From Gaoshiqia hydrogeniformans (GTDB lineage Bacteria > Bacteroidota > Bacteroidia > Bacteroidales > Prolixibacteraceae), in assembly GCF_049347105.1 (NCBI RefSeq), contig NZ_CP186334.1, positions 4,464,001-4,528,000 on the forward strand: 64,000 nt of DNA. The letters are read 5' to 3'. A model generated the notes under the pieces. It made no database searches, was not told where the DNA came from, and saw only the letters and a program-made list of their open reading frames with translations. Positions 43,390-50,783 of this stretch are shown here, in pieces. Position 1 is the first letter of the stretch. Each line of letters begins with the position of its first letter. The translations under genes were made by a program, and so were the position numbers.

Positions 43390-43917
43390 ATGAAAGGAAT
43401 AGAAGTCAAAAAAAAGCTGCAAAATGATCGATTCTCGATGAAAGAGATTGCTGATTTAATGGGAGAAACGCCTCAGAATCTTCAAGCAATGTTTAAAGTT
43501 GAGGATATTAAAACAGGTGTTCTTGAAAGAATTGCCAAAGCTATTGGTAAGGATATACTTTATTTTTACAATATTGAAAGTAAAGGAGTCACTGCCCTGG
43601 ATGAATCTCAACTAACCATTGAAATAACTCAAAATAGCGGAAAGGCATACCGACTATACCAGAAGATTGTGAGTATCGATGTTCTATTAGATAAAAAGTT
43701 CGGTATTAAAAACGAGGACGGATATGCTTCGAGTGCAGCCAAAATATTAAACGATACTTTCTTTCGTAAATATGATTTCGTTGTTGATGGAATGAGCTAC
43801 GAAGAAAAGAACAAATTCAACGACCAGCTCAAAATGGCCATTGATTCTTTCATCAACATATTTTTTGACCGCTTTAAAACTCTCTCCAAACAATTGGATA
43901 GTTATTCCAACCGCTAA
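43390..43917 (+). CDS. Element repressor (XRE-type helix-turn-helix)
   Basis: A 175-residue protein. The N-terminal helix-turn-helix (MKGIEVKKKLQNDRFSMKEI, then MGETPQNLQAMFK and EDIKTGVLERIAKAIGKDI) is paralogous to the divergent 97-residue regulator. The C-terminal helical domain (about residues 80-175) probably mediates oligomerisation. There is no visible LexA-type cleavage pair, so induction is unlikely to follow RecA-stimulated self-cleavage. Divergent long and short regulators mimic the c/ner switch of Mu-type phages. Confidence 0.78.
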   Translation: MKGIEVKKKLQNDRFSMKEIADLMGETPQNLQAMFKVEDIKTGVLERIAKAIGKDILYFYNIESKGVTALDESQLTIEITQNSGKAYRLYQKIVSIDVLLDKKFGIKNEDGYASSAAKILNDTFFRKYDFVVDGMSYEEKNKFNDQLKMAIDSFINIFFDRFKTLSKQLDSYSNR

Positions 43918-43988
43918 AACACCAGTAAACAAACCATTTTTGGGGTTCTTTTGCGTTAATTTATCCGCTCAGTCACCGCTATTTTACC

Positions 43989-44097
43989 AGTTGACATTTT
44001 TCTTTGAACGCTCGCAGCAATAAAAAAAGGCCTCTAAGTGCCTTGTTTTTCAGTGGTTTCACTGCAATCTAATAATAAATCAAAAGTTGACATTTTA
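43989..44097. repeat. Right-end transposase sites (inner and outer)
   Basis: AGTTGACATTTT at 43989-44000, extended to TTTGAACG at 44010, is the inner site. AAAAGTTGACATTTTA at 44082-44097 is the outer site. Spacing is 96 bp against 95 bp at the left end. Between them are a GC hairpin (AAGGC...GCCTT, 44027-44045) and the small palindrome CAGTGGTTTCACTG (44051-44064). No open frame of note. Confidence 0.8.
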
Positions 44098-44122
44098 CTT
44101 TGTGCCCCTCACGTCGCATATT

Positions 44123-46507
44123 TTACAGGGATAACGGGATTTTTATTAATATTTGAATGTTTCGGCCGGGTTCAGGAATTTCCAGTTTCCGGTAAAAACT
44201 GATGTGATTAAAGTATTTGGTGTCGAGTAAGTTATGCGCCTGTAGTACCAGTTCAATAACGTTGGAAGAAGTTTTGAATTTTGCTGAAATGCCCGCTCCC
44301 ACGATTTTATAAGCGGGAGTTTTTATTTCGTTCCGGGACACCCGGTTTTGCGCCAGCGCTGTTTTTGTGTTGATGAAGAAACGGGCATCAACCAGTCGTC
44401 CGGTCGTTCGGCGGAAGCGATACTCCAGCTCCGCAAAAGCATTTGGCGCCGGGGTAAAGGGGAGTGGGTAGCGTTGGTTCTCTGCAGTTGTTACTTGTTC
44501 GTTTCGGATATATTCAACATTCATGAGGACATTTAATTTTTGAAAAAAGAGTTTATACACGCTCAACTCGAAACCGGATAAAATTGCTTTCGACTGGGTA
44601 TACCGGTATAGCTGTCCGGCATGCGGCAGTTTCGACCAATCCCCGGTTGGATTGAGAAAAATGTAGTTGGTAAAATAGTACAGGTAGGGGCTCATTTCGA
44701 TGCCCGAATTTTCATTTTTCCATTCCATGCCAGCGTCTGCGTAATAACCTTTTTCTGATGATAAATTGCTGTCGCCCTGCTCGTGTCTGAATGACCCATG
44801 ATGAATTCCGTTTGCTGTCAGTTCGATGGCGGTTGGCGTTCGGAAAGCTTTTCCAATATTAAAACGGTAGCTGAGGTGCTTTGAGGGACTATAAACCATC
44901 CCGGCCAGCCAGCTTGCATCGTGAAATGTCCGGTCGAGGGCGTCGCTTCGGTTAGCATAAGCTGCGGCTTCGTCAGCATTTGTTCCGTTTTCGAGCAGAT
45001 AGTGATATAAAACGGGATCGAAGAAAGCCGTGGTCTTTATTTTGGAGAGATCGAAGCGTGTGGCCACAAAAAGTTGTATTTTCTGAGTCAGCCGGATGTT
45101 ATCTTTCAGGAAAATTCCGGTGGTCTGATTTGTATATTCAGGCAACAGGAAGTTGTATCCGCCTGTTTTATTGGTCTTCCACTGGTTTTGAATACCAGCG
45201 GATAACAAATGTGCCGGCCATTTTCGATAGGCTGTTTTCAGGTTTGCCTGGTAGGTTTTTAGCCCGAAATCCAGTTCCAGGTCCGGTTTTTTTTCAGGCG
45301 CCGATTGTCCAGGGTAATGGGTGTGAAACCGGCTCCATTCCGAACGTTTATTGTTTTGAAAGGCCAAATCGACACTGACTGATGCCTGGCCGGCGAAATA
45401 ACGGCTGTTACTGATGATTTTGAGATGATTGGCTCGTTGGTACGGATATTCTGTGTTGCGGCGGTTGCCATCACCTTTCACCCGTTCCAAATCGGGGACG
45501 CCATGCGATCCGGGGAAAAAACCAGATTTCTGTGCAACCTGGCTGACCGAAAGCATTGATCGAAAACGGTGATACACCAAGCCGGCTTGTGTTGAGAAAT
45601 CAATTTCGTGACCTGCTGTGTTTTTTAAATATCGGTTGACAACGGGAATTTTTCGGGTCAGGTAAACAATGGTATCGGTTGGCAGACGATAGTCGCCAAA
45701 ATCAATAACTGTCCCACGCAGTTTAAAGAACAGGTGATTTTTCCGGCCTTCGGCATATCCCGATGCTGCCAGGGTTTGGTTAACCGATTTGGTTAAGAGT
45801 TGAATCTCGCCGTTTAATTCTTCGGCTTCCGGCACCCGGTTATTGGTAACATGGATATAACCTCCAATGGCGTCGCTTCCGTACTCAATGGCAGACGGTC
45901 CTTTCACGATTTCAACTGACTGAACGGCGAAGGGGTCCATTTCAAGTCCGTGATCTGCTCCCCATTGCTGGCCTTCCTGTTTTATTCCGTTTTCACTGAC
46001 GGCCACCCGGTTGAAACTCATTCCCCGTATGACGGGTTTTGAGGTATTAGCCCCGATGTCCATCGCGTTTACGCCAGGAATCTGATCCAGCGATTTTATG
46101 AACACGCCATTCATGTTCCGGCTTAAGAATTCCTGCTGAACCAACTCCTTTTTCAAGCTTCGCTCCGTGTTTGACAGGTTGGCGGTGACTAACACTTGTT
46201 CGATCTTTTGAATATCCGGTTTCAGATGAACCACCAGGGGCAGGTTTGAAGCAGTCACCAGTGTATCCTTTTTTTCGTAACCGGTAAACGAAAATTGCAG
46301 ATTAAGCAGTTCGTCCTGAGTAACAGAAAGGATGAATTGACCATTTGAATCAGTAATTGTCCACAAATTTTGGTAACGAACATAACATGCCGGTAACGGC
46401 TGATTTTTTTCGTCCAGAACTAACCCGTGCAGGACGGCGTTTTCCTGAGCATACATCAGAACCGGCAACCAGAACAGGAATATTGCCGCAATAAAATACT
46501 TCCTCAT
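44123..46507 (-). CDS. TonB-dependent receptor with N-terminal carboxypeptidase-like domain
   Basis: About 794 residues from the ATG at 46507 (MRKYFIAAIFLFWLPVLMYA, a clear signal peptide). The frame continues upstream to 46570 but that region lacks a leader. Domain order: CarboxypepD_reg-like beta-sandwich (HGLVLDEKNQPLPACYVRYQ), plug (KSLDQIPGVNAMDIGANTSK, then PVIRGMSFNRVAVSENG), barrel ending GRNIQILIKIPLSL. The ligand is unknown. A His/Cys-rich envelope protein gene lies just upstream, and a copper island follows, so a metal complex is the best guess. Its stop is 12-30 nt from the edge of the Mu-type element. Confidence 0.9.
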   Translation of the reverse strand: MRKYFIAAIFLFWLPVLMYAQENAVLHGLVLDEKNQPLPACYVRYQNLWTITDSNGQFILSVTQDELLNLQFSFTGYEKKDTLVTASNLPLVVHLKPDIQKIEQVLVTANLSNTERSLKKELVQQEFLSRNMNGVFIKSLDQIPGVNAMDIGANTSKPVIRGMSFNRVAVSENGIKQEGQQWGADHGLEMDPFAVQSVEIVKGPSAIEYGSDAIGGYIHVTNNRVPEAEELNGEIQLLTKSVNQTLAASGYAEGRKNHLFFKLRGTVIDFGDYRLPTDTIVYLTRKIPVVNRYLKNTAGHEIDFSTQAGLVYHRFRSMLSVSQVAQKSGFFPGSHGVPDLERVKGDGNRRNTEYPYQRANHLKIISNSRYFAGQASVSVDLAFQNNKRSEWSRFHTHYPGQSAPEKKPDLELDFGLKTYQANLKTAYRKWPAHLLSAGIQNQWKTNKTGGYNFLLPEYTNQTTGIFLKDNIRLTQKIQLFVATRFDLSKIKTTAFFDPVLYHYLLENGTNADEAAAYANRSDALDRTFHDASWLAGMVYSPSKHLSYRFNIGKAFRTPTAIELTANGIHHGSFRHEQGDSNLSSEKGYYADAGMEWKNENSGIEMSPYLYYFTNYIFLNPTGDWSKLPHAGQLYRYTQSKAILSGFELSVYKLFFQKLNVLMNVEYIRNEQVTTAENQRYPLPFTPAPNAFAELEYRFRRTTGRLVDARFFINTKTALAQNRVSRNEIKTPAYKIVGAGISAKFKTSSNVIELVLQAHNLLDTKYFNHISFYRKLEIPEPGRNIQILIKIPLSL

Positions 46508-46646
46508 AAAAGGATGTGTTTTTATGGATATGAAATGAATGAATTTAAATGCCGGTACCTGTGTATCCATACAGAGAATGCCGGTTACGGGTACAGACTG
46601 CCGTTTCTGTAGATGCAGAAAGCGGTGAAAATTTTAAAAGAAAAGG

Positions 46647-47036
46647 TTAGATCAGATGGGAAGGAGGCGCACGCAGCGAAATGGCAGACCGGTTGCCGAT
46701 AACCGGCTCAGCAGATGGTACAAGGCAAATAACCTGAAACCGGACTGGTAAATGAAAAACAACTTCGGATGGCGCCGGCGTATTGAAAACAGCAAATTCA
46801 TACTCACATACCAAACAGCGCTCATGTTCAGAACCTAAATCTTCGTGATCTGAATCTTGCTGATGGGAACATTGATGTTCGCAGGCATGATTGTCCGGCT
46901 GTTCGTTCCCGTGATGTTCGAGTATATGAACAGACTGGAACAAAATGGGAAATGCAAACAGAACAGTCAGCAAAAAGGCAATATGTTTTCTGAAATTTGT
47001 CACTTGATAGTAAACGTAAAGATAAATAACCAACAA
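46647..47036 (-). CDS. His/Cys-rich envelope protein
   Basis: 129 residues: a hydrophobic segment (HIAFLLTVLFAFPILFQSVH) that is probably an uncleaved anchor or signal, then a region with nine His and six Cys (LEHHGNEQPDNHACEHQCSH; ERCLVCEYEF). The cluster looks made for soft or borderline metals such as Cu, Zn or Cd. It is 139 nt upstream of a TonB receptor on the same strand, and divergent from an HYC_CC_PP gene. Such small proteins often accompany metal receptors in Bacteroidota. Role, perhaps metal capture, is inference. Confidence 0.62.
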   Translation of the reverse strand: MLVIYLYVYYQVTNFRKHIAFLLTVLFAFPILFQSVHILEHHGNEQPDNHACEHQCSHQQDSDHEDLGSEHERCLVCEYEFAVFNTPAPSEVVFHLPVRFQVICLVPSAEPVIGNRSAISLRAPPSHLI

Positions 47037-47129
47037 TAAACGGAAAGGTTTAGTTGATGATTCATTTGTAATTTTTAATGATTGTTAACAGAAAAGATTA
47101 TTTGAGTTTTTATCGTTATTATTGTACCG

Positions 47130-47516
47130 ATGAGAAAAGCCGTTGCGACTATATTATCAGGGTTTTATCTGCTGGTTACCGTTGGACTGGCCGTAAACAT
47201 TCATTATTGTTCGGGCGAGATTGCTTCGGTTCAGTTGTATGCCGAACCGGCAAGTTGCTGCGACGGAGCGGTAGTCTGCCAGTCTGCTTGTTGTCATGAT
47301 GTTACGCAGATTATCCGGTTTGAAGAGCAACAATCGTTTTATACCGGTTTCAGGTTGAACCTGGAACTTCCGGTTACGGAATTGGTTGCCGGAGTTCGGT
47401 TGCCTTCTCCTGATTTTATGGTTATACGAAGTATCCGGCCGGGCGATGATGCTCTCTTTCCGCCGCCGAAAGCCCCGGCCTGGCTGCTGAACTGCTCCCT
47501 TATTTATTACGCATAG
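47130..47516 (+). CDS. HYC_CC_PP family protein
   Basis: 128 residues with a signal peptide or anchor (MRKAVATILSGFYLLVTVGL). It shows the naming motifs of this Bacteroidota family: IHYCSG, SCCDG, ACCHD and a PPPKAP tail. The cysteines suggest binding of copper or another thiophilic metal in the periplasm. It lies 81 nt upstream of a TonB receptor that itself has a CKAACC motif, and the second family member of the window adjoins cusA (61911). Precise function is not known. Confidence 0.8.
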   Translation: MRKAVATILSGFYLLVTVGLAVNIHYCSGEIASVQLYAEPASCCDGAVVCQSACCHDVTQIIRFEEQQSFYTGFRLNLELPVTELVAGVRLPSPDFMVIRSIRPGDDALFPPPKAPAWLLNCSLIYYA

Positions 47517-47597
47517 TTTTTAAATTGAACAAAAACAAACGGGCTGATGCGATCGGTCCGAGACTGTCTATTGTATCAGTTTAAAATCTAATTCATA

Positions 47598-49838
47598 ATG
47601 ATAAAAAAGGAATATTTATTTTTTCTGCTGTTTATGGTCTCGTTGATAAGCGGGGCACAGTCTGCCCCGGAAACCGTTAGCGGGAGCGTTGCCGGGGAGG
47701 AGGGGGGAAAGACAACGCCCCTCACCGGAGTTAATATCTATTGGGAAGGAACCACCCTGGGAACCAGTTCGAATGACGACGGACAGTTTGTAATTGAACG
47801 GACTGCTAAAACCAACCGGCTCATTTTTAGTTACATCGGTTACCTGAATGATACGGTTGAGGTGTTGTCCGGCAACATTCCGCCGGTTATTCTGGATGCT
47901 TCTCTTGAGCTGAATGAGGTTGAAATTGTCCAGCGGAGAAAATCGACGGAAATATCGATGCTTACCTCGATCAAGGTAGAACAGATTGGCGAGAAAGAAC
48001 TCTGTAAAGCTGCCTGCTGTAATCTGAGCGAAAGTTTTGAAACCAGTCCGAGTATCGATGTTACATTTACTGACGCGGTGACCGGGTCGCGCCAGATCCA
48101 AATGCTGGGGCTCGCCGGCCCCTATGTGCAAATGGCCCGGGAGAATGTTCCGGATATGCGGGGTTTGGCTTCCGTGTACGGGCTAACCTTGGTTCCGGGA
48201 ACCTGGATTGAAAGTATCCAACTCAACAAAGGGACCGGTTCGGTGGTAAACGGTTACGAAAGTATTGCCGGACAAATAAACATTGAACTGAGAAAACCAA
48301 AGGTAGCCGAGCGTTTGTATTTAAACCTGTTTGCCGATGCCGAAAGCCGGTTGGAAGCCAATCTGAACCTCGCTCACCGGTTCGAAAACAGCAAATGGTC
48401 AACCGTTTTGTTGTTGCACGGAAAAGATAACTCGCGAAAACTGGACCACAACAACGACGGCTTCATGGACATGCCCACCGGAAATACGTTTACGGCCCTG
48501 AACCGATGGGATTATACCGGTGATGACGGCATGTTTGTTCAGTTCGGGATAAAAGCTTCGGTATTGGACAACCAGGGGGGCGAGTTAGATTTTAAACCCG
48601 AAGATGCCCTGACCACCCGTGCCTGGGGAATGAACATCGATGTGCAGCGTCTGGAAGGCTGGGCGAAAATTGGAAAAGTATTTGAAGATCAGCCCTGGAA
48701 ATCGATCGGATTGCAGCTGGCAGGCGCCGATCATGAGCAGGATAGTTATTTTGGGCTGAATACCTACAAGGCCGGGCAGCAATCGTGGTATGCCAACCTG
48801 ATTTACCAGAGTATCATTGGGAATGCCAGGCATGAATTTAAAACAGGCACCTCTTACCAGTTCGATGATTTCAGCGAAGAGTTGAATGATACTACCTATA
48901 GCCGAAACGAATCGGTTCCGGGTGTTTTCTTCGAATACGCCTACCTGCCATCCGACCGGGTTAGCGTGGTGGCCGGCTTACGGGGAGATTATCACAACCT
49001 GTACGGTGTTTTTTTAACCCCGAGGCTGCATGTACGGTATGCCCCGGCCGAACAAACGGTATTGCGGTTTTCGGCAGGACGGGGGCAGCGCACGGCCAGT
49101 GTGATTGCCGAAAACAGCGGTGTGCTGGCCAGTTCGCGTCAACTGGTATTTCAGGGTGAAAAAGATAACAGGCCGTATGGCTTTGATCCTGAGGTTGCCT
49201 GGAACTACGGCATGAACCTGACCCAAAAATTTCAACTGAACTACCGGGAGGGAAGTATCAGTTTTGATTTTTACCGGACTGATTTTTCCCGGCAGGTGGT
49301 GATGGACCTGGATGACCATCCGCAACAGGCCCTGTTTTATCAATCAGAAGCGAAATCCAGGTCAAACAGTTTTCTGGCGCAGGTTGATTACGAACTGGTC
49401 AGATCGCTGGATATCCGGATGGCCTACCGCTGGTACGATGTGAAAACCACCTACCGCGACGGACTGATGCAGAAGCCTTTGCTGTCGAGACACCGGGCAT
49501 TTTTGAACCTGGCTTACGAAACCCGCAATTTGTGGAGTTTTGATTATACCCTTAACTGGCAGGGGAGAAAGCGAATCCCTTTCACCGGCTCAAACCCGGG
49601 AGCATACCGGTTAGCTGATTATTCACCGGATTTCTTCCTGATGAATGCCCAGGTAAGTAAACGGTGGAGCGAACGTTTCGAGCTTTATGCCGGTGTTGAA
49701 AACCTGGCCGGCTATAAGCAGCATATGCCGATACTGGCCAGCGATCAGCCGTTTAGCCCGTATTTTGACAGTTCCCTGATTTGGGGACCTATTCTTGGCC
49801 GAAAAACCTATTTCGGACTGCGGTACAAAATTTTCTGA
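47598..49838 (+). CDS. TonB-dependent receptor with CKAACC motif, probably metal-linked
   Basis: A 746-residue receptor with a signal peptide (MIKKEYLFFLLFMVSLISGA), a CarboxypepD_reg-like domain (GVNIYWEGTTLGTSSNDDG) and a plug with the unusual Cys-rich stretch GEKELCKAACCNLSESFETS. Plug and barrel motifs follow (GSVVNGYESIAGQINIEL), and the barrel ends GRKTYFGLRYKIF. Receptors with this Cys-rich plug recur next to HMA and HYC_CC_PP genes, so copper or another soft metal is the likely cargo or signal (inference). It converges on the secreted HMA gene across a bidirectional terminator. Confidence 0.9.
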   Translation: MIKKEYLFFLLFMVSLISGAQSAPETVSGSVAGEEGGKTTPLTGVNIYWEGTTLGTSSNDDGQFVIERTAKTNRLIFSYIGYLNDTVEVLSGNIPPVILDASLELNEVEIVQRRKSTEISMLTSIKVEQIGEKELCKAACCNLSESFETSPSIDVTFTDAVTGSRQIQMLGLAGPYVQMARENVPDMRGLASVYGLTLVPGTWIESIQLNKGTGSVVNGYESIAGQINIELRKPKVAERLYLNLFADAESRLEANLNLAHRFENSKWSTVLLLHGKDNSRKLDHNNDGFMDMPTGNTFTALNRWDYTGDDGMFVQFGIKASVLDNQGGELDFKPEDALTTRAWGMNIDVQRLEGWAKIGKVFEDQPWKSIGLQLAGADHEQDSYFGLNTYKAGQQSWYANLIYQSIIGNARHEFKTGTSYQFDDFSEELNDTTYSRNESVPGVFFEYAYLPSDRVSVVAGLRGDYHNLYGVFLTPRLHVRYAPAEQTVLRFSAGRGQRTASVIAENSGVLASSRQLVFQGEKDNRPYGFDPEVAWNYGMNLTQKFQLNYREGSISFDFYRTDFSRQVVMDLDDHPQQALFYQSEAKSRSNSFLAQVDYELVRSLDIRMAYRWYDVKTTYRDGLMQKPLLSRHRAFLNLAYETRNLWSFDYTLNWQGRKRIPFTGSNPGAYRLADYSPDFFLMNAQVSKRWSERFELYAGVENLAGYKQHMPILASDQPFSPYFDSSLIWGPILGRKTYFGLRYKIF

Positions 49839-49852
49839 TGCAAAAAGAGCAG

Positions 49853-49900
49853 AGAGGTTGTATGAAAATGGATAGCCCATTTGATACAACCTCTTCTTTT
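49853..49900. terminator. Bidirectional terminator
   Basis: A perfect 11-bp stem AGAGGTTGTAT (49853-49863) / ATACAACCTCT (49884-49894) with a T-rich tail on the plus side (TCTTTTT) and the matching A-rich tract (CAAAAAG) on the other. It separates the plus-strand receptor from the minus-strand copper operon. Confidence 0.88.
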
Positions 49901-49905
49901 TGAGT

Positions 49906-50271
49906 TTAATGACTATGTCCTTCGTGTGTTTTGGCCGAATTGCCGCGGTCGTATTTGCAGCAATTGTGCAACGAGTTGTATGCTTCGTCGGTGGCTTTAT
50001 GTCCCGGGGTATCGTGCCCGGCTTTGGCAATGGCCATTTTCACCTGGTCGACATCCGTTTTGCTGTCGTCAAACACAAGCTCAATCATTTTGCTTTCCTT
50101 GTTCCAGTCGGCTTTGGAAACGCCCTTGACCGAAAGAGCCGCCTTTTCAATGCGTTTTTCGCACATGCTGCAATTTCCCGACACGTTGAACTTCTCCGAC
50201 TTATTCGCTGCAAAAACAGCCACTGTTCCGAAGAGGAACACACTTGCTAAACTTAAAACTTTTGTTTTCAT
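49906..50271 (-). CDS. Secreted heavy-metal-associated (HMA) domain protein
   Basis: 121 residues with a signal peptide (MKTKVLSLASVFLFGTVAVFA). An HMA fold follows with the metal-binding CxxC in VSGNCSMCEKRIEKAALSV, then VKMAIAKAGHDT. The C-terminal extension carries paired Cys and His (HNCCKYDRG; THEGHSH) and probably adds binding sites. It resembles a periplasmic copper chaperone of the CopZ fold. It is last in the run of minus-strand copper genes and lies 54 nt after an HMBD lipoprotein. Confidence 0.88.
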   Translation of the reverse strand: MKTKVLSLASVFLFGTVAVFAANKSEKFNVSGNCSMCEKRIEKAALSVKGVSKADWNKESKMIELVFDDSKTDVDQVKMAIAKAGHDTPGHKATDEAYNSLHNCCKYDRGNSAKTHEGHSH

Positions 50272-50325
50272 ATCACAATTAAATTGGTTTTATTTTTAAA
50301 TAGTCACTAACCTTTTTGATCCGGT

Positions 50326-50571
50326 TTATTCCTGCTTTTCGCGTAAATCTTCCGTTTCAGCTTTCTTTTCAACTAAAGCCATGCCGCATTTCGGACAGTC
50401 GCCCGGTTGATCGGCAAGAACTTCCGGATGCATCGGGCAGGTGTATTGTACCACTTCGGTTCCTTGTTGTGTGTCGGTCTTTTCTTTTTTCGACCCAGTC
50501 CCGCAAGCGGTGGTCCCGAGAATTGTTGCTAAAACCATAGCGCTTAAAATAACTTTTACTTTTGTTTTCAT
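50326..50571 (-). CDS. Lipoprotein with heavy-metal-binding domain (HMBD)
   Basis: 81 residues. A lipoprotein-like signal ends TTAC, and the body is one metal-binding ribbon YTCPMHPEVLADQPGDCPKC followed by GM. The CPMHP...CPxCGM pattern (PF19335-type) occurs at the N-termini of CusB-like adaptors and Cu ATPases. Here it is stand-alone, anchored by lipid and so able to hand metal to them (inference). The gene lies between the P-type ATPase and the secreted HMA gene. Confidence 0.85.
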   Translation of the reverse strand: MKTKVKVILSAMVLATILGTTACGTGSKKEKTDTQQGTEVVQYTCPMHPEVLADQPGDCPKCGMALVEKKAETEDLREKQE

Positions 50572-50783
50572 GTTTTCCTTGATTTAAGTTGACCATTTTT
50601 AATCCAATACATTTTTCAATCACTTATCCATCCCGGGGATTACCGGGAGAATTCCTTAATCCCGATGTATGACGGGACAGGTAAGAGCGTCAACTGTTTT
50701 TTGATTTTTTCTGGCATCTTTATATCTAAAAGGAATAAGTTCTTAAATGGTTGAATTAAAAATTGTTTTTTTATACCTAATCG

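Larger units (their letters stand above)
36521..44092. mobile_element. Compact Mu-type transposable element carrying phage capsid genes
   Basis: About 7.57 kb bounded by inverted AAAATGTCAACTTTT sites (left outer 36516-36530, right outer 44082-44097), each with a second inner copy about 95 bp away. It holds divergent regulators, a DDE transposase, an AAA ATPase, a DUF6046-like protein, coiled-coil and small proteins, a prohead protease-scaffold and a capsid protein, all intact and tightly packed, plus an RNA gene at the left end. Portal, terminase, tail tube, sheath, lysis and Gam-like genes are absent. No target-site duplication is visible. TG (36502) and CA (44111) dinucleotides lie exactly 19 nt outside the outer sites on both sides and could be the true ends. 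Kinship to transposable phages is clear; whether it is a satellite or a relic is open. Confidence 0.82.

Noticed and set aside
36516..44097. Five-base target-site duplication at the outer repeats
   Set aside because: The flanking TAAAA and TTTTA are inverted, not direct, and belong to the repeat itself. No direct duplication was found for other choices of ends.
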